Shown: positions 8,512 through 18,521 of the stretch, piece after piece
How positions within the stretch are numbered: the stretch's first letter is position 1
Layout: every line of letters begins with the position of its first letter
Assembly (NCBI GenBank): GCA_023023105.1
Contig: CP083824.1
Coordinates: 682,001-746,000, forward strand
Source: Enterobacter ludwigii
GTDB taxonomy: Bacteria; Pseudomonadota; Gammaproteobacteria; Enterobacterales; Enterobacteriaceae
Length of the DNA stretch: 64,000 nt
Reading direction: 5' to 3'
Position numbers and translations under genes: made by a program
The notes under the pieces: model-generated
Told to the model about the DNA's origin: nothing
The model's database searches: none
The model's input: the letters and a program-made list of their open reading frames with translations, nothing else

Positions 8512-10449
8512 GTGGAAAAAGCCAAACAGGTGGTCTGGCGTCTGCTCGCTGCCAGCGTATGCGTAATGGCGGTAAGCCAGGCGGTGCATGCCGATTCACT
8601 GGATGAACAACGTAATCGCTACGCCCAGATCAAACAGGCGTGGGACAACAAGCAGATGGATACCGTGCAGGCGCTGATGCCGACACTGAAGGATTACCCT
8701 CTGTATCCGTATCTGGAGTATCGCCAGCTAACTGACGATCTCATGAATCAACCGACCGTCGCGGTGAATAATTTCATTCAGGCTAACCCAACCCTGCCTC
8801 CCGCGCGGACGCTACAGTCTCGTTTTGTGAATGAACTGGCTCGTCGTGAAGACTGGCGCGGGCTGTTGGCGTTTAGCCCTGAAAAGCCGAACACCACGGA
8901 AGCGCAGTGTAACTATTACTACGCAAAATGGGCCACGGGGCAGCAGGAAGAGGCGTGGAGCGGCGCCAAAGACCTGTGGTTAACCGGTAAAAATCAGCCC
9001 AATGCCTGCGACTCTCTCTTTGGAGCCTGGCGCGCTTCTGGCAAGCAAGATCCGCTGGCCTATCTGGAGCGTATTCGCCTGGCGATGAAGGCCGGAAACA
9101 CGCGTCTGGTCACCGCGCTGGCGGGGCAGATGCCATCGGATTATCAAACCATTTCCTCTGCGGTGATTGGGCTGGCCAACGATCCCAACTCGGTGCTGAC
9201 CTTCGCCCGCAGCACAGGCGCGACCGATTTTACCCGCCAGATGGCAGCGGTAGCCTTTGCCAGCGTGGCGCGTGACGATGTGGAAAACGCGCGGCTGATG
9301 ATCCCGCAGCTGGTGCAGACGCAGCAGCTTAACGAAGAGCAAACCCAGGAGTTGCGCGATATTGTGGCGTGGCGACTGATGGGCACGGATGTGACTGATG
9401 AACAGGCGCGCTGGCGAGACGATGCCATTATGCGTTCGAACTCCATGTCGCTGGTGGAACGTCGCGTGCGAATGGCGCTGGGCTCAGGCGATCGTCGTGG
9501 GCTCAATACCTGGCTTGCGCGCCTGCCGATGGAAGCGAAAGAGAAAGACGAATGGCGCTACTGGCAGGCCGATCTGCTGATGGAGAGAGGACGTGATGAG
9601 GAAGCGAAAGAGATCCTCCATACTCTGATGCAGCAGCGCGGGTTCTACCCGATGGCGGCCGCGCAACGCCTGGGGGAAGAGTACACCTTCCGCATTGATA
9701 AAGCGCCAGCCAATGCGAACCCTGCATTGACGCAGGGGCCTGAAATGGCGCGCGTTCGCGAGCTAATGTACTGGAATATGGATAACACCGCGCGCAGCGA
9801 GTGGGCGAATCTGGTCACCAGCCGTAGTACTGACGAGAAAGCTCAGCTTGCCCGCTATGCGTTTGATAACCACTGGTGGGATCTGAGCGTGCAGGCCACG
9901 ATCGCCGGTAAGCTGTGGGATCATCTCGAAGAGCGTTTCCCGCTGGCTTACAAAGATCTGTTCGATCGCTATACCAGCGGTAAAGATATCCCGCAAAGCT
10001 ATGCGATGGCGATTGCCCGTCAGGAGAGTGCCTGGAACCCGAAAGTTCGTTCTCCGGTGGGTGCCAGCGGTCTGATGCAGATCATGCCGGGCACGGCAAC
10101 GCACACGGTGAAGATGTTTAATATCCCGGGGTACAGCAGCCCGTCACAGCTTCTCGATCCGGATACCAACATCAATATCGGTACCAGCTACCTGCAGTAT
10201 GTTTATCAGCAGTTCGGTAACAACCGTATCTTCTCGTCTGCGGCGTATAACGCGGGCCCTGGTCGCGTGCGCACCTGGCTTGGCAACAGCGCCGGACGTA
10301 TCGATGCCGTGGCGTTTGTCGAGAGTATTCCGTTTTCGGAAACGCGTGGCTACGTGAAGAACGTGCTGGCGTATGACGCATACTATCGCTACTTCATGGG
10401 GCAGAAAGATACCCTGATGAGCGATGCCGAGTGGCAGAGACGTTACTGA
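8512..10449 (+). CDS. slt: Soluble lytic murein transglycosylase Slt70
   Basis: Slt cleaves peptidoglycan in the periplasm to give 1,6-anhydromuropeptides. The GTG at 8512, with AGGAAGAG ahead, gives 645 residues and a proper signal peptide ending near VHA-DS (residue 27); an in-frame start at 8485 would add nine charged residues ahead of it. The long alpha-helical U-domain is followed by the lysozyme-like domain, with the catalytic Glu in ARQESAW (about residues 502-508) and the AYNAGPGR motif. Length equals E. coli Slt. Confidence 0.96.
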   Translation: MEKAKQVVWRLLAASVCVMAVSQAVHADSLDEQRNRYAQIKQAWDNKQMDTVQALMPTLKDYPLYPYLEYRQLTDDLMNQPTVAVNNFIQANPTLPPARTLQSRFVNELARREDWRGLLAFSPEKPNTTEAQCNYYYAKWATGQQEEAWSGAKDLWLTGKNQPNACDSLFGAWRASGKQDPLAYLERIRLAMKAGNTRLVTALAGQMPSDYQTISSAVIGLANDPNSVLTFARSTGATDFTRQMAAVAFASVARDDVENARLMIPQLVQTQQLNEEQTQELRDIVAWRLMGTDVTDEQARWRDDAIMRSNSMSLVERRVRMALGSGDRRGLNTWLARLPMEAKEKDEWRYWQADLLMERGRDEEAKEILHTLMQQRGFYPMAAAQRLGEEYTFRIDKAPANANPALTQGPEMARVRELMYWNMDNTARSEWANLVTSRSTDEKAQLARYAFDNHWWDLSVQATIAGKLWDHLEERFPLAYKDLFDRYTSGKDIPQSYAMAIARQESAWNPKVRSPVGASGLMQIMPGTATHTVKMFNIPGYSSPSQLLDPDTNINIGTSYLQYVYQQFGNNRIFSSAAYNAGPGRVRTWLGNSAGRIDAVAFVESIPFSETRGYVKNVLAYDAYYRYFMGQKDTLMSDAEWQRRY

Positions 10450-10471
10450 TCGGCGCGGGTTGTGTTATGCT

Positions 10472-10489
10472 GTACTCGCTAAAGAGTAC
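10472..10489. promoter_or_regulatory. Trp operator in front of trpR
   Basis: GTACTCGCTAAAGAGTAC is a near-perfect palindrome with the half-site GTACT of TrpR operators. It lies 15 bases before the trpR start, as in E. coli, where TrpR represses its own gene. Confidence 0.9.
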
Positions 10490-10504
10490 AAGAGGCAGCA
10501 TAAC

Positions 10505-10834
10505 ATGACCCAGCATTCCCCGTATTCCTCGGCAATGGCCGAACAACGTCATCAGGAGTGGCTTCGTTTTGTGGAGTTGCTCCGCCAGTCTTACGATCAG
10601 GATTTGCATTTGCCCCTTATGCAGCTGATGCTCACGCCAGATGAGCGTGAAGCGCTGGGCACGCGCGTGCGGATCATTGAAGAGCTGTTGCGCGGCGAAA
10701 TGAGCCAGCGTGAACTCAAAAATGAGCTCGGCGCGGGTATCGCAACGATTACCCGCGGATCGAACAGCCTGAAATCGGCACCGGTTGAGCTGCGTCAGTG
10801 GCTGGAGTCTGTGCTGCTGGGCGATCAGCGATAA
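10505..10834 (+). CDS. trpR: Trp operon repressor TrpR
   Basis: TrpR is the tryptophan-responsive dimeric repressor. Starting at ATG 10505 behind AGAGG it has 109 residues (108 in E. coli). The helix-turn-helix region [20 protein letters not shown] is intact, as is the tryptophan-binding core. Starts further upstream would run through the operator and are rejected. The 3' end overlaps the convergent yjjX by 10 bases. Confidence 0.97.
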   Translation: MTQHSPYSSAMAEQRHQEWLRFVELLRQSYDQDLHLPLMQLMLTPDEREALGTRVRIIEELLRGEMSQRELKNELGAGIATITRGSNSLKSAPVELRQWLESVLLGDQR

Positions 10835-11340
10835 ATCGCGTTATGGAACGGGCTTAAGGCCAGGATCACCGCCTGGTGGTAAACGCCTGAACGCGTCAGT
10901 GCGCCTGCAGTAAAGACGCCAATAGCCCCTTCTTTACGACCAATCTCATCAATGCCGGTGTACTGTGACATCACCGGCCCCAGCGCGTCACCCGCACGGA
11001 CTTTTTCCAGAATGATCTCTGGCAGCGGCAGGGTGGCTGAACGCGCCTCTCCACGCTGTTCGCGGCTTTCAATCACCACCCAGCTAAAGGTTGCGCCTTC
11101 GTCGATACCCGCTTCGATCGCCACCCAGAAGTCAGCCTCAGGTGCCGCAACTTTGGCATTTGCCACGCGATTTCGTGCGCCAGCCCGCGTTTCCTCGCTG
11201 CCAAACGGCTGTTCAGGAACACCACTCTCGACGCCGATAGCATCAATATGGCAGGATCCTTCGCCGAAGATCTCTTCAAATGCCCTTAGAATTGCCTGAA
11301 TTTTGGCAGGATTAGTGGTAGCAGAGACAACATGGTGCAT
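10825..11340 (-). CDS. yjjX: Inosine/xanthosine triphosphatase YjjX
   Basis: YjjX hydrolyses the non-canonical nucleotides ITP and XTP and so keeps them out of nucleic acids. The 171-residue protein has the family's start [14 protein letters not shown] and the acidic WVAIEAGID segment of the catalytic site. E. coli YjjX is 170 residues. It is convergent with trpR and divergent from gpmB. The last codons overlap the trpR end by 10 bases. Confidence 0.95.
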   Translation of the reverse strand: MHHVVSATTNPAKIQAILRAFEEIFGEGSCHIDAIGVESGVPEQPFGSEETRAGARNRVANAKVAAPEADFWVAIEAGIDEGATFSWVVIESREQRGEARSATLPLPEIILEKVRAGDALGPVMSQYTGIDEIGRKEGAIGVFTAGALTRSGVYHQAVILALSPFHNAIYR

Positions 11341-11391
11341 AATTAAGCTCGATTCGAAAAAAAACTCATCGCAGTATAACGGAAAAAAAGC

Positions 11392-12039
11392 ATGTTACAG
11401 GTATACCTTGTTCGCCACGGTGAAACGCAGTGGAACGCCGAGCGACGTATTCAAGGCCAGTCAGACAGTCCCCTCACTGAAAAGGGGGTACAGCAAGCGT
11501 GGCAGGTGGCGGAACGCGCCCGAACGCTGGGCATTACCCACGTTATCACCAGCGATCTCGGTCGCACACAGCAGACGGCACGCATCATCGCGGACGCCTG
11601 TGGCTGTGACGTCATGCTTGAGCCGCGCCTGCGCGAGCTGGATATGGGCGTGCTGGAAAAACGCCATATTGATACGCTGACGGAGAAGGAGGAGGGCTGG
11701 CGTCGTACGCTGGTTAACGGTACCGAAGATGGCCGTATTCCTGAAGGCGAATCCATGCAAGAGCTGAGCGTTCGTATGCATGCCGCACTCGCGGAATGCC
11801 TGAAGCTTCCGGCGGGAAGCCGTCCGCTGCTGGTGAGTCACGGGATTGCGTTGGGTTGCCTGGTGAGCACCATCCTGGGGTTACCGGCTTACGCTGAACG
11901 CCGTTTGCGTCTGCGCAACTGCTCCATTTCCCGGATTGATTACCAGGAAAGCGCATGGCTGGCGTCGGGGTGGGTGGTGGAGATGGCAGGGGACATTTCG
12001 CATCTCGATGCCCCTGCACTTGACGAACTGCAGCGTTAA
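11392..12039 (+). CDS. gpmB: Phosphoglycerate mutase-like phosphatase GpmB/YtjC
   Basis: The 215-residue protein belongs to the histidine phosphatase (RHG) family. [10 protein letters not shown] at residues 6-15 holds the phospho-acceptor His9. Length equals E. coli YtjC. It is called a cofactor-dependent phosphoglycerate mutase by homology, but the E. coli protein is not the main mutase and is probably a phosphatase. Its stop overlaps that of the convergent rob by 4 bases. Confidence 0.93.
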   Translation: MLQVYLVRHGETQWNAERRIQGQSDSPLTEKGVQQAWQVAERARTLGITHVITSDLGRTQQTARIIADACGCDVMLEPRLRELDMGVLEKRHIDTLTEKEEGWRRTLVNGTEDGRIPEGESMQELSVRMHAALAECLKLPAGSRPLLVSHGIALGCLVSTILGLPAYAERRLRLRNCSISRIDYQESAWLASGWVVEMAGDISHLDAPALDELQR

Positions 12040-12905
12040 CGACGAATCGGAATTAAGAATTCCATACGCAGATTGATTGGGCCTTCTTCCGGTTTGGCAT
12101 CCTGCGCCGGGTAGTAGCGCTCAATGTCCTGACCTTTACGGCGATTCAGATTCAGCATAGGCATGCAGGTTCCGTAAACAGTCAGGATAAACTCCTGAAC
12201 GCCCGTTCCCAGCCCTTCATAGGCGAACATCACGTATTCGCCGCCTTCGAGCACGACAGGCTTCGAACCCTGAATATAGCCATTGGCCATCTCTGGGGTC
12301 AGCGCGGTGGTGTAGAACACCTCCTGCTCGTCGTCTTTTTCCTGACTTGGATGCGTTTCGTTGAGGCCATACAGAATCGGCGGGATCGCCGGGGCGTGGC
12401 TCAGGAAGTCGCGCCAGAACTGTACGCGCATCTGATGACGGAACTCAGAAATCTGCTCCAGAGAACAGGAATAGCTCTGCGTCGTACCGATCAGATGGGT
12501 TTCAGGCAACGTGACAATTTCGTATTTTGGCATCGCGAACTCGCCCAGACGCAGCGGTGGACGCATACCAAACGAGCTCCAGTCAGGCGAGCGACGATAA
12601 AGCGCTGGCGTTAACGAGAACTGTTTTTTAAAGGCTCGGGTGAAGGTTTGCTGCGAATCGAAACGATATTGCAGGGCAATATCCAGAATCGGCCGTGCCG
12701 TAAGGCGCAATGCCACAGCAGACTTAGACAGACGACGCGCGCGAATATAGGCCCCGATAGCATGACCGGTGACATCCTTGAACATCCTTTGCAGATGCCA
12801 CTTGGAATAGCCTGCTTTAGCCGCCACATTATCCAGTGACAAAGGCTGGTCGAGATGACCTTCCAGCCAGGTGAGCAGGTCGCGAATAATTCCAGCCTGA
12901 TCCAT
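12036..12905 (-). CDS. rob: Right origin-binding protein Rob (AraC family)
   Basis: Rob is an AraC/XylS regulator of the mar/sox/rob group that activates efflux and stress genes when it binds small hydrophobic compounds. The 289-residue protein has the double helix-turn-helix at residues 1 to about 110 and a GyrI-like ligand domain after residue 120. This order, DNA-binding first, sets Rob apart from most AraC proteins. Length equals E. coli Rob. The gene is convergent with gpmB. Confidence 0.97.
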   Translation of the reverse strand: MDQAGIIRDLLTWLEGHLDQPLSLDNVAAKAGYSKWHLQRMFKDVTGHAIGAYIRARRLSKSAVALRLTARPILDIALQYRFDSQQTFTRAFKKQFSLTPALYRRSPDWSSFGMRPPLRLGEFAMPKYEIVTLPETHLIGTTQSYSCSLEQISEFRHQMRVQFWRDFLSHAPAIPPILYGLNETHPSQEKDDEQEVFYTTALTPEMANGYIQGSKPVVLEGGEYVMFAYEGLGTGVQEFILTVYGTCMPMLNLNRRKGQDIERYYPAQDAKPEEGPINLRMEFLIPIRR

Positions 12906-13116
12906 ATACTATCCTCATCCTTAAAACAGCAGGTGCCTGATAACAGGTTAGCGGATAATAGCATTTTTTGATGTTTTAGCATTCAGTGTTTTTTTTGCGC
13001 ATTCATGCTTTTTGGAGCACATTGTGGGCAAATATATTCTAATCCTGTGATCTTGCTACATTTTTGTCTAAAGTGTTGAATAATCGCCCAGTGTAATTTT
13101 AAAGAATGGTAACAAT

Positions 13117-13587
13117 ATGAAATACAAGACTTTGATCTTCACCGCGTTGATGCTGATGGTCGGGCGCGTGGCGCAGGCAGAACAGATTGGTTCCGTCGAT
13201 ACCGTGTTCAAAATGTTTGGCCCGGACCACAAAATTGTGGTCGAGGCGTTTGACGATCCGGACGTGAAAAATGTCACCTGCTATGTCAGCCGGGCGAAAA
13301 CCGGCGGTATCAAAGGTGGCCTGGGACTGGCGGAAGATACCTCCGATGCGGCAATCTCTTGCCAGCAGGTGGGTCCGGTTGAGTTAAGCGATAAAATTAA
13401 GAACGGTAAAGCGCAGGGCGACGTGGTGTTCCAGAAACGCACCTCGCTGGTGTTTAAAAAGCTGCAGGTAGTACGTTTCTATGATGCGAAACGCAACACC
13501 CTGGCTTACCTGGCCTATTCCGACAAAGTGGTGGAAGGCTCACCGAAAAATGCGATTAGCGCGGTGCCAATCATGCCGTGGCGTTAA
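13117..13587 (+). CDS. creA: CreA family periplasmic protein
   Basis: CreA is a 156-residue secreted protein of unknown biochemical role. A signal peptide of about 21 residues ends at AQA. The conserved body contains the motif [14 protein letters not shown] with its invariant cysteine. It is the first gene of the creABCD operon; creB starts 14 bases after its stop. Confidence 0.95.
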   Translation: MKYKTLIFTALMLMVGRVAQAEQIGSVDTVFKMFGPDHKIVVEAFDDPDVKNVTCYVSRAKTGGIKGGLGLAEDTSDAAISCQQVGPVELSDKIKNGKAQGDVVFQKRTSLVFKKLQVVRFYDAKRNTLAYLAYSDKVVEGSPKNAISAVPIMPWR

Positions 13588-13601
13588 TTCAGGGACGAAC
13601 C

Positions 13602-14291
13602 ATGCAACTACCTGTGGTCTGGCTGGTTGAAGACGAAATCAGCATCGCTGACACACTTATCTACATGCTTCAGCAGGAAGGATTCGCGGTGAAGGCGTTT
13701 GAACGCGGTCTGCCCGTGCTGGAAGAGGCGCGGCGGCAGTTACCCGCGCTGGCAATTCTTGATGTCGGGTTGCCGGACATCAGCGGCTTTGAGCTGTGCC
13801 GTCAACTGCTGGCGCTGCATCCGGCGTTGCCGGTGCTGTTTCTAACGGCGCGAAGCGACGAGGTGGATAAACTGCTCGGTCTGGAGATGGGGGCTGATGA
13901 CTACGTCGCTAAACCTTTCTCACCGCGCGAAGTGTGTGCCCGGGTGCGGACAATTTTACGGCGGATGCAAAAATCAGCCGCGCCTTCGGATGTTGTGCGT
14001 ATCGGCCAGTTTGAACTGAACGAACCTGCGGCACGAATCAGCTGGTGCGGTGAGGTGTTACCCCTCACGCGCTACGAGTTTTTGTTACTTAAAACATTGT
14101 TACAGGCTCCCGGACGTGTGTACTCCCGCCAGCAGCTAATGGACAAGGTGTGGGGCGAAGACGGGGACAGTTTCGATCGTACCGTGGACACCCATATCAA
14201 AACCCTGCGCGCCAAGCTGCGGGCGGTGAACGAGGAGCTTTCACCCATCAGCACCCATCGTGGTATGGGCTACAGCCTGGGGCTTTATTAA
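13602..14291 (+). CDS. creB: Response regulator CreB
   Basis: CreB is an OmpR-type response regulator activated by CreC. The receiver domain has its phospho-acceptor at Asp54 in ILDVGLPD, and the C-terminal winged helix follows from about residue 130. The start at 13602 gives 229 residues, equal to E. coli. The stop shares an A with the creC start (TAATG), so the pair is translationally coupled. A CreB-type tag lies before creD. Confidence 0.96.
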   Translation: MQLPVVWLVEDEISIADTLIYMLQQEGFAVKAFERGLPVLEEARRQLPALAILDVGLPDISGFELCRQLLALHPALPVLFLTARSDEVDKLLGLEMGADDYVAKPFSPREVCARVRTILRRMQKSAAPSDVVRIGQFELNEPAARISWCGEVLPLTRYEFLLLKTLLQAPGRVYSRQQLMDKVWGEDGDSFDRTVDTHIKTLRAKLRAVNEELSPISTHRGMGYSLGLY

Positions 14292-15715
14292 TGCGCATTG
14301 GGATGCGGCTGCTGCTGGGGTACTTCCTGATCGTGGGTATCGCCGCGTGGTTTGTGCTGTCGATCTTTGTTCAGGAAGTGAAGCCCGGCGTGCGCAGGGC
14401 AACTGAAGGGACGTTGATCGATACCGCGACCTTGCTAGCCGAAGTCGGGCGCGAGGATCTCCTTTCGGGCAATGCGCAGCAGGGCAAACTGGCGCAGGCC
14501 TTTTCACAACTTCATCAGCGGCCTTTCCGCGCCAATATCGGCGGCATTCATAAAGTGCGCAACGAATACCACGTCTACATGACCGATGCGCAGGGCAGAG
14601 TGGTGTTTGATTCCGCGAGTCTGGCTGTGGGGAAAGATTACTCCCGCTGGAACGATGTCTGGCTGACCCTTCGTGGCGAATACGGCGCGCGGAGCACCCA
14701 GAGCAATCCTGACGATCCAGAGAGCACGGTGATGTATGTTGCGGCTCCGGTTGTGGACAACGGTAAGATTATTGGCGTGCTGTCGGTCGGGAAACCCAAC
14801 AGCGCGATGGCCCCGGTTATCCATCGCAGCGAGCGACGGATCCTGTGGGCGGGTGGTGCATTGCTTGGCATTGCTTTGCTGATTGGCCTTGTTGTGGCGT
14901 GGTGGATCAATCGTTCTATCGGTACGTTGTCGCGCTACGCTGACGCGGTTACCACCGATTCCCCTCTGCCATTACCGAATCCCGGCAGCAGTGAACTGCG
15001 CAAGCTGGCGCAGGCGCTGGAGAATATGCGTATTCGCCTGGAAGGGAAAAATTACATTGAACACTATGTCCACTCGCTCACCCACGAGCTGAAAAGCCCG
15101 CTGGCCGCAATCCGGGGCGCGGCGGAAATTCTTGCTGAGCAGCCCTCACCGCAGGTCGCCAGGCGGTTTATCGACAACATCCTGGTGCAAAACGCGCGTA
15201 TGCAATCGTTGGTCGAAAAGTTGCTTGCCCAGGCCCGGCTTGAAAATCGGGTGGAGATTGTCCCCACAAGCGTTGATGTCGATGCGCTGTTTGCGCGGCT
15301 AGCTGACGCCCGCTCGACGCTACTGACCGCTAAAAATATCACCCTGACCTGTAAAAGCACCGCGCTGTGTGTGGAAGGTGATGCGGAGCTGCTTGAACAG
15401 GCATTGGGTAATTTACTGGATAACGCCATCGACTTCACGCCGGAGGGCGGGGCTGTTCAGCTTGCAGCCCATGAAGGGGACAAGCAGATACACTTTACCG
15501 TCACCGACAGCGGCAGCGGGATCCCGGATTATGCCCTGACGCGAATTTTCGCACGTTTTTACTCTCTTCCTCGTGACAACGGATTGAAAAGCAGCGGCCT
15601 TGGGCTGGCCTTTGTACAGGAGGTGGCGCGTCTGCACCAGGGGGAGATCACATTGCGTAATCGTGATGAAGGTGGCGTGATGGCCACGCTGATACTTCAC
15701 CGTCCCTTCACATAA
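14291..15715 (+). CDS. creC: Sensor histidine kinase CreC
   Basis: CreC is the membrane sensor of the Cre system, responding to carbon source and growth phase. In AmpC-bearing enterobacteria and Aeromonas-like relatives it is linked with beta-lactamase expression. The 474 residues contain a first membrane helix at about 7-28, a periplasmic domain, a second helix at about 184-206, a HAMP segment, the phospho-acceptor His in THELKSPL near residue 265 and an ATPase domain with GLGLAF. The ATG at 14291 overlaps the creB stop. The 3' end contains the cre tag for creD. Confidence 0.96.
   Translation: MRIGMRLLLGYFLIVGIAAWFVLSIFVQEVKPGVRRATEGTLIDTATLLAEVGREDLLSGNAQQGKLAQAFSQLHQRPFRANIGGIHKVRNEYHVYMTDAQGRVVFDSASLAVGKDYSRWNDVWLTLRGEYGARSTQSNPDDPESTVMYVAAPVVDNGKIIGVLSVGKPNSAMAPVIHRSERRILWAGGALLGIALLIGLVVAWWINRSIGTLSRYADAVTTDSPLPLPNPGSSELRKLAQALENMRIRLEGKNYIEHYVHSLTHELKSPLAAIRGAAEILAEQPSPQVARRFIDNILVQNARMQSLVEKLLAQARLENRVEIVPTSVDVDALFARLADARSTLLTAKNITLTCKSTALCVEGDAELLEQALGNLLDNAIDFTPEGGAVQLAAHEGDKQIHFTVTDSGSGIPDYALTRIFARFYSLPRDNGLKSSGLGLAFVQEVARLHQGEITLRNRDEGGVMATLILHRPFT
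15696..15711 (+). promoter_or_regulatory. cre tag (CreB binding site) for creD
   Basis: TTCAC, six bases, TTCAC is the exact CreB tag pattern TTCACnnnnnnTTCAC known from E. coli. It lies inside the last codons of creC, 60 bases before the creD start. A further TTCAA follows at 15717-15721, so a third, weaker half-site is possible. Confidence 0.88.
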
Positions 15716-15771
15716 CTTCAAACTGGCCCCACATAGCCCGGTTACGCTCTCCTCATCACAAAGGAGACGTA

Positions 15772-17124
15772 ATGATGAAATCCCCCCTGTTCTGGAAAGT
15801 AAGCACTCTGCTGGGGTGCATCCTGCTGTTGTTAGTCCCGCTTTTTATGGTCAGTAACCTGATTTCAGAGCGTGAAAACTACCGCAACGATGTTGAAAAT
15901 ACGCTTCGTCAGAGCACCAGCGGACCGCAAAAGCTGGTCGGTCCGATGATTGCGATTCCGATGACGGAGATCTTTTACAAGATAGAGGACGAGAAGAAGG
16001 TCGAATACAAGAAAAGCTATATGCATTTCATTCTGCCGGAATCTCTGGTTGTGGAAGGTAACCAGCGCGTGGAGTCCCGAAATATTGGCATCTACGACGG
16101 GCAAATCTGGAACGCTGACCTGAAGATAAAAGCACAGTTTAATACCGAAGAGCTAAAACAACTGAGAGGGGAAACGATAACAACAGGGCAACCGTTTATC
16201 GTAACGGGCGTTGGCGACGCGCGGGGCATTGGCACGGTCAGTATCTCTAAAATCAACGGTGAGACGCTAAGCGTGGAACCCGGTTCAGGCGTCTACGGGG
16301 CGCTTGCTGGGATCCACATCCCGCTGACCGACAAAGCGCTGGAAGCCAAAACGTTTGCGCTTGAGATGTCCCTCAGCCTGGCGGGAACGGGCAGTTTTGC
16401 GGTGGTACCGGTAGGGCGTAATAGCGAAATGACGCTCACCAGCAACTGGCCGCATCCGGGTTTTATGGGCGATTATCTCCCCGTTAAGCATCAGATAGGC
16501 GAGTCCGGTTTCCAGGCGAACTGGCAGAGCAGCTGGTTTGCAAATAACCTTGAGAGCTGGTTCTACGACAAGGAGTCGCCGGAGTGGGAGGCGCTCCCGG
16601 CCTTCAGCATCACGGTAGCGACGCCAGCCGACCAGTATCAGCTGACTGACCGTGCGATCAAGTACGCTATTTTGCTGATTGCGCTGACGTTTATGGCCTT
16701 CTTTGTCTTCGAAACCTTAACCGGATTACGCCTTCACCCGATGCAGTATCTGCTGGTGGGGCTGTCGCTGGTCCTGTTCTATCTGGTGCTGCTGGCGCTG
16801 TCTGAACACGTCGGGTTTACGCCCGCCTGGGTTGTTGCAAGTCTGGTTGGCGCAGCGATGAACGGAATGTACCTGCAGGCCGTGCTGAAAAGCTGGAAGC
16901 GCAGCGGGCTGTTTGTGCTGGCGCTACTCGGGCTGGACGTGGTGATGTGGTTCCTGCTGCGTTCGGAGGACAGCGCGCTGCTGTTGGGGTCAGCGGTTCT
17001 CGCGCTGGCGCTGTTTGCGGTGATGTACCTGACCCGGCATTTCGACTGGTACTCGCTCTCTCAGCCGAAGCGACCTGAGCCACCTGCAGCACCGGATGAC
17101 GATACGATGCGGATTTGGAAATAA
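15772..17124 (+). CDS. creD: Inner membrane protein CreD
   Basis: CreD is an inner membrane protein strongly induced through CreBC; its activity is not known. The 450 residues have one N-terminal membrane helix (about 10-30), a large periplasmic domain of about 265 residues and five or six closely packed helices at the C-terminal end. Length equals E. coli CreD. AAAGGAG precedes the ATG at 15772; a second ATG follows at once. The cre tag at 15696-15711 supports control by CreB. Confidence 0.95.
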   Translation: MMKSPLFWKVSTLLGCILLLLVPLFMVSNLISERENYRNDVENTLRQSTSGPQKLVGPMIAIPMTEIFYKIEDEKKVEYKKSYMHFILPESLVVEGNQRVESRNIGIYDGQIWNADLKIKAQFNTEELKQLRGETITTGQPFIVTGVGDARGIGTVSISKINGETLSVEPGSGVYGALAGIHIPLTDKALEAKTFALEMSLSLAGTGSFAVVPVGRNSEMTLTSNWPHPGFMGDYLPVKHQIGESGFQANWQSSWFANNLESWFYDKESPEWEALPAFSITVATPADQYQLTDRAIKYAILLIALTFMAFFVFETLTGLRLHPMQYLLVGLSLVLFYLVLLALSEHVGFTPAWVVASLVGAAMNGMYLQAVLKSWKRSGLFVLALLGLDVVMWFLLRSEDSALLLGSAVLALALFAVMYLTRHFDWYSLSQPKRPEPPAAPDDDTMRIWK

Positions 17125-17150
17125 AAAAACGGCGCAAATGCGCCGTTTTT
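17125..17150. terminator. Bidirectional terminator between creD and arcA
   Basis: An 11-bp stem (17125-17135 with 17140-17150) with a 4-base loop contains a GC core CGGCGC. It is flanked by an A-run on one side and a T-run on the other, and serves both convergent genes. Confidence 0.88.
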
Positions 17151-17169
17151 TAATGCGTTAACTGCGGGA

Positions 17170-17886
17170 TTACTCCTGCAGATCACCGCAGAAACGGTAC
17201 CCTTCGCCGTGGATCGTGGCGATGATTTCCGGGGTATCCGGCGTAGATTCGAAATGTTTACGAATACGACGGATCGTTACGTCTACGGTACGGTCGTGCG
17301 GTTTCAGCTCACGGCCGGTCATTTTCTTCAGCAATTCTGCACGGGACTGAATTTTGCCCGGGTTTTCGCAGAAGTGCAGCATGGCGCGGAATTCACTGCG
17401 CGGCAGTTTATACTGCTCACCGTTCGGGCTAATCAGTGAACGGCTATTGATATCAAGTTCCCAGCCGTTGAATTTGTAGCTATCGACGCTACGACGCTCT
17501 TCGCTGACCGTACCCAGGTTCATGGTGCGAGACAGCAGGTTGCGTGCACGAATGGTTAACTCGCGAGGGTTGAACGGCTTGGTGATGTAGTCATCCGCAC
17601 CGATTTCCAGGCCAAGAATTTTATCAACTTCGTTGTCACGGCCTGTCAGGAACATCAACGCGACGTTCGCCTGTTCACGCAGTTCGCGCGCCAGAAGAAG
17701 ACCGTTTTTGCCCGGAAGGTTAATATCCATGATCACCAGGTTGATATCATTTTCAGAAAGGATCTGATGCATCTCTGCGCCATCGGTCGCTTCAAAGACA
17801 TCGTAGCCTTCTGCTTCGAAAATGCTCTTTAACGTGTTGCGTGTTACCAACTCGTCTTCAACGATAAGAATGTGCGGGGTCTGCAT
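17170..17886 (-). CDS. arcA: Aerobic respiration control response regulator ArcA
   Basis: ArcA is the global response regulator of the ArcAB system and represses respiratory genes when oxygen is low. The 238 residues contain a receiver domain with Asp54 in VIMDINLPG and an OmpR-type winged helix with RRIRKHFE near the end. Length equals E. coli ArcA. The long upstream region contains yjjY on the other strand and an FNR-like box at 18164-18177, in keeping with the known FNR control of arcA. Confidence 0.98.
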   Translation of the reverse strand: MQTPHILIVEDELVTRNTLKSIFEAEGYDVFEATDGAEMHQILSENDINLVIMDINLPGKNGLLLARELREQANVALMFLTGRDNEVDKILGLEIGADDYITKPFNPRELTIRARNLLSRTMNLGTVSEERRSVDSYKFNGWELDINSRSLISPNGEQYKLPRSEFRAMLHFCENPGKIQSRAELLKKMTGRELKPHDRTVDVTIRRIRKHFESTPDTPEIIATIHGEGYRFCGDLQE

Positions 17887-17981
17887 GTTTGCTACCTAAA
17901 TTGCCAACTAAATCGAAACAGGAAGTACAAAAGTCCCTGACCTGCCTGATACATGTCGCAAATTAACATGACCGGCCTAAC

Positions 17982-18122
17982 GTGACTAAAGTACGTAATT
18001 GCGTTCTTGATGCACTTTCCATCAACGTCAACAACATCATTAGCTTGGTCTTGGGTACTTTCCCTTTGGACCCGACAGTGTCAAAAACGGCTGTCATCCT
18101 AACCATTTTAACAGCAACATAA
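17982..18122 (+). CDS. yjjY: YjjY, 46-residue protein opposite the arcA upstream region
   Basis: A GTG at 17982 opens a 46-codon frame that starts V/M-T-K-V-R-N-C-V-L-D and ends L-T-I-L-T-A-T. From memory of the E. coli protein, only about two positions differ (LG for VG, L for Q). No good ribosome site is seen ahead of the GTG. The frame runs antisense to the region that should be the arcA leader, so conservation could reflect arcA control signals and not a protein. Function unknown. Confidence 0.65.
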   Translation: MTKVRNCVLDALSINVNNIISLVLGTFPLDPTVSKTAVILTILTAT

Positions 18123-18163
18123 CAGGCTAAGTGACACCAGACACCCAATAAAACTACGCTTCG

Positions 18164-18177
18164 TTGACATATATCAA
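18164..18177. promoter_or_regulatory. FNR-like box upstream of arcA
   Basis: TTGACATATATCAA fits the FNR consensus TTGAT-N4-ATCAA at nine of ten defined bases. It lies about 280 bases upstream of the arcA start. FNR is known to activate arcA in E. coli when oxygen is absent. Confidence 0.7.
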
Positions 18178-18471
18178 GTTCAATTGTAGCACGTTAACAG
18201 TTTGATGAAATCATCGTAGCTGAATGCTAGCCTTTATCACAATTTTTCAATAAACCAACTAGTTGCGGACCTTGATTTATAAACGAAGTGAATCCAATCA
18301 GAATAGGGTATTCATGTCGCTATTATCATTATAAAACATAAGGATAATAGTCTTCTGTTAACATTCTAACTGATTGTTCAGACACAAAATAGTTTAGCGT
18401 TTTTAATTTGTTATGAAACGCTATTTCGGTGATTTGTGTTGCAATTTTGTAAATTCGCGCTGCGTAATATG

Positions 18472-18485
18472 TTGATGTGCATCAC
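18472..18485. promoter_or_regulatory. FNR-like box upstream of yjtD
   Basis: TTGATGTGCATCAC matches TTGAT-N4-ATCAA except for the last base. It ends 36 bases before the yjtD start. The overlapping ATCACA could also be half of a CRP site, but the other half is poor. Confidence 0.5.
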
Positions 18486-18521
18486 ATTTTTACCCGCTAA
18501 CTGATTAAAAAGAGAGCATAA

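Larger units (their letters stand above)
18123..18521. other. AT-rich gene-free region between yjjY and yjtD
   Basis: About 400 bases with no convincing frame. It is notably AT-rich compared with the flanking genes and must hold the arcA (minus) and yjtD (plus) promoters. Two FNR-like boxes are listed separately; nothing else could be assigned. Confidence 0.6.
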
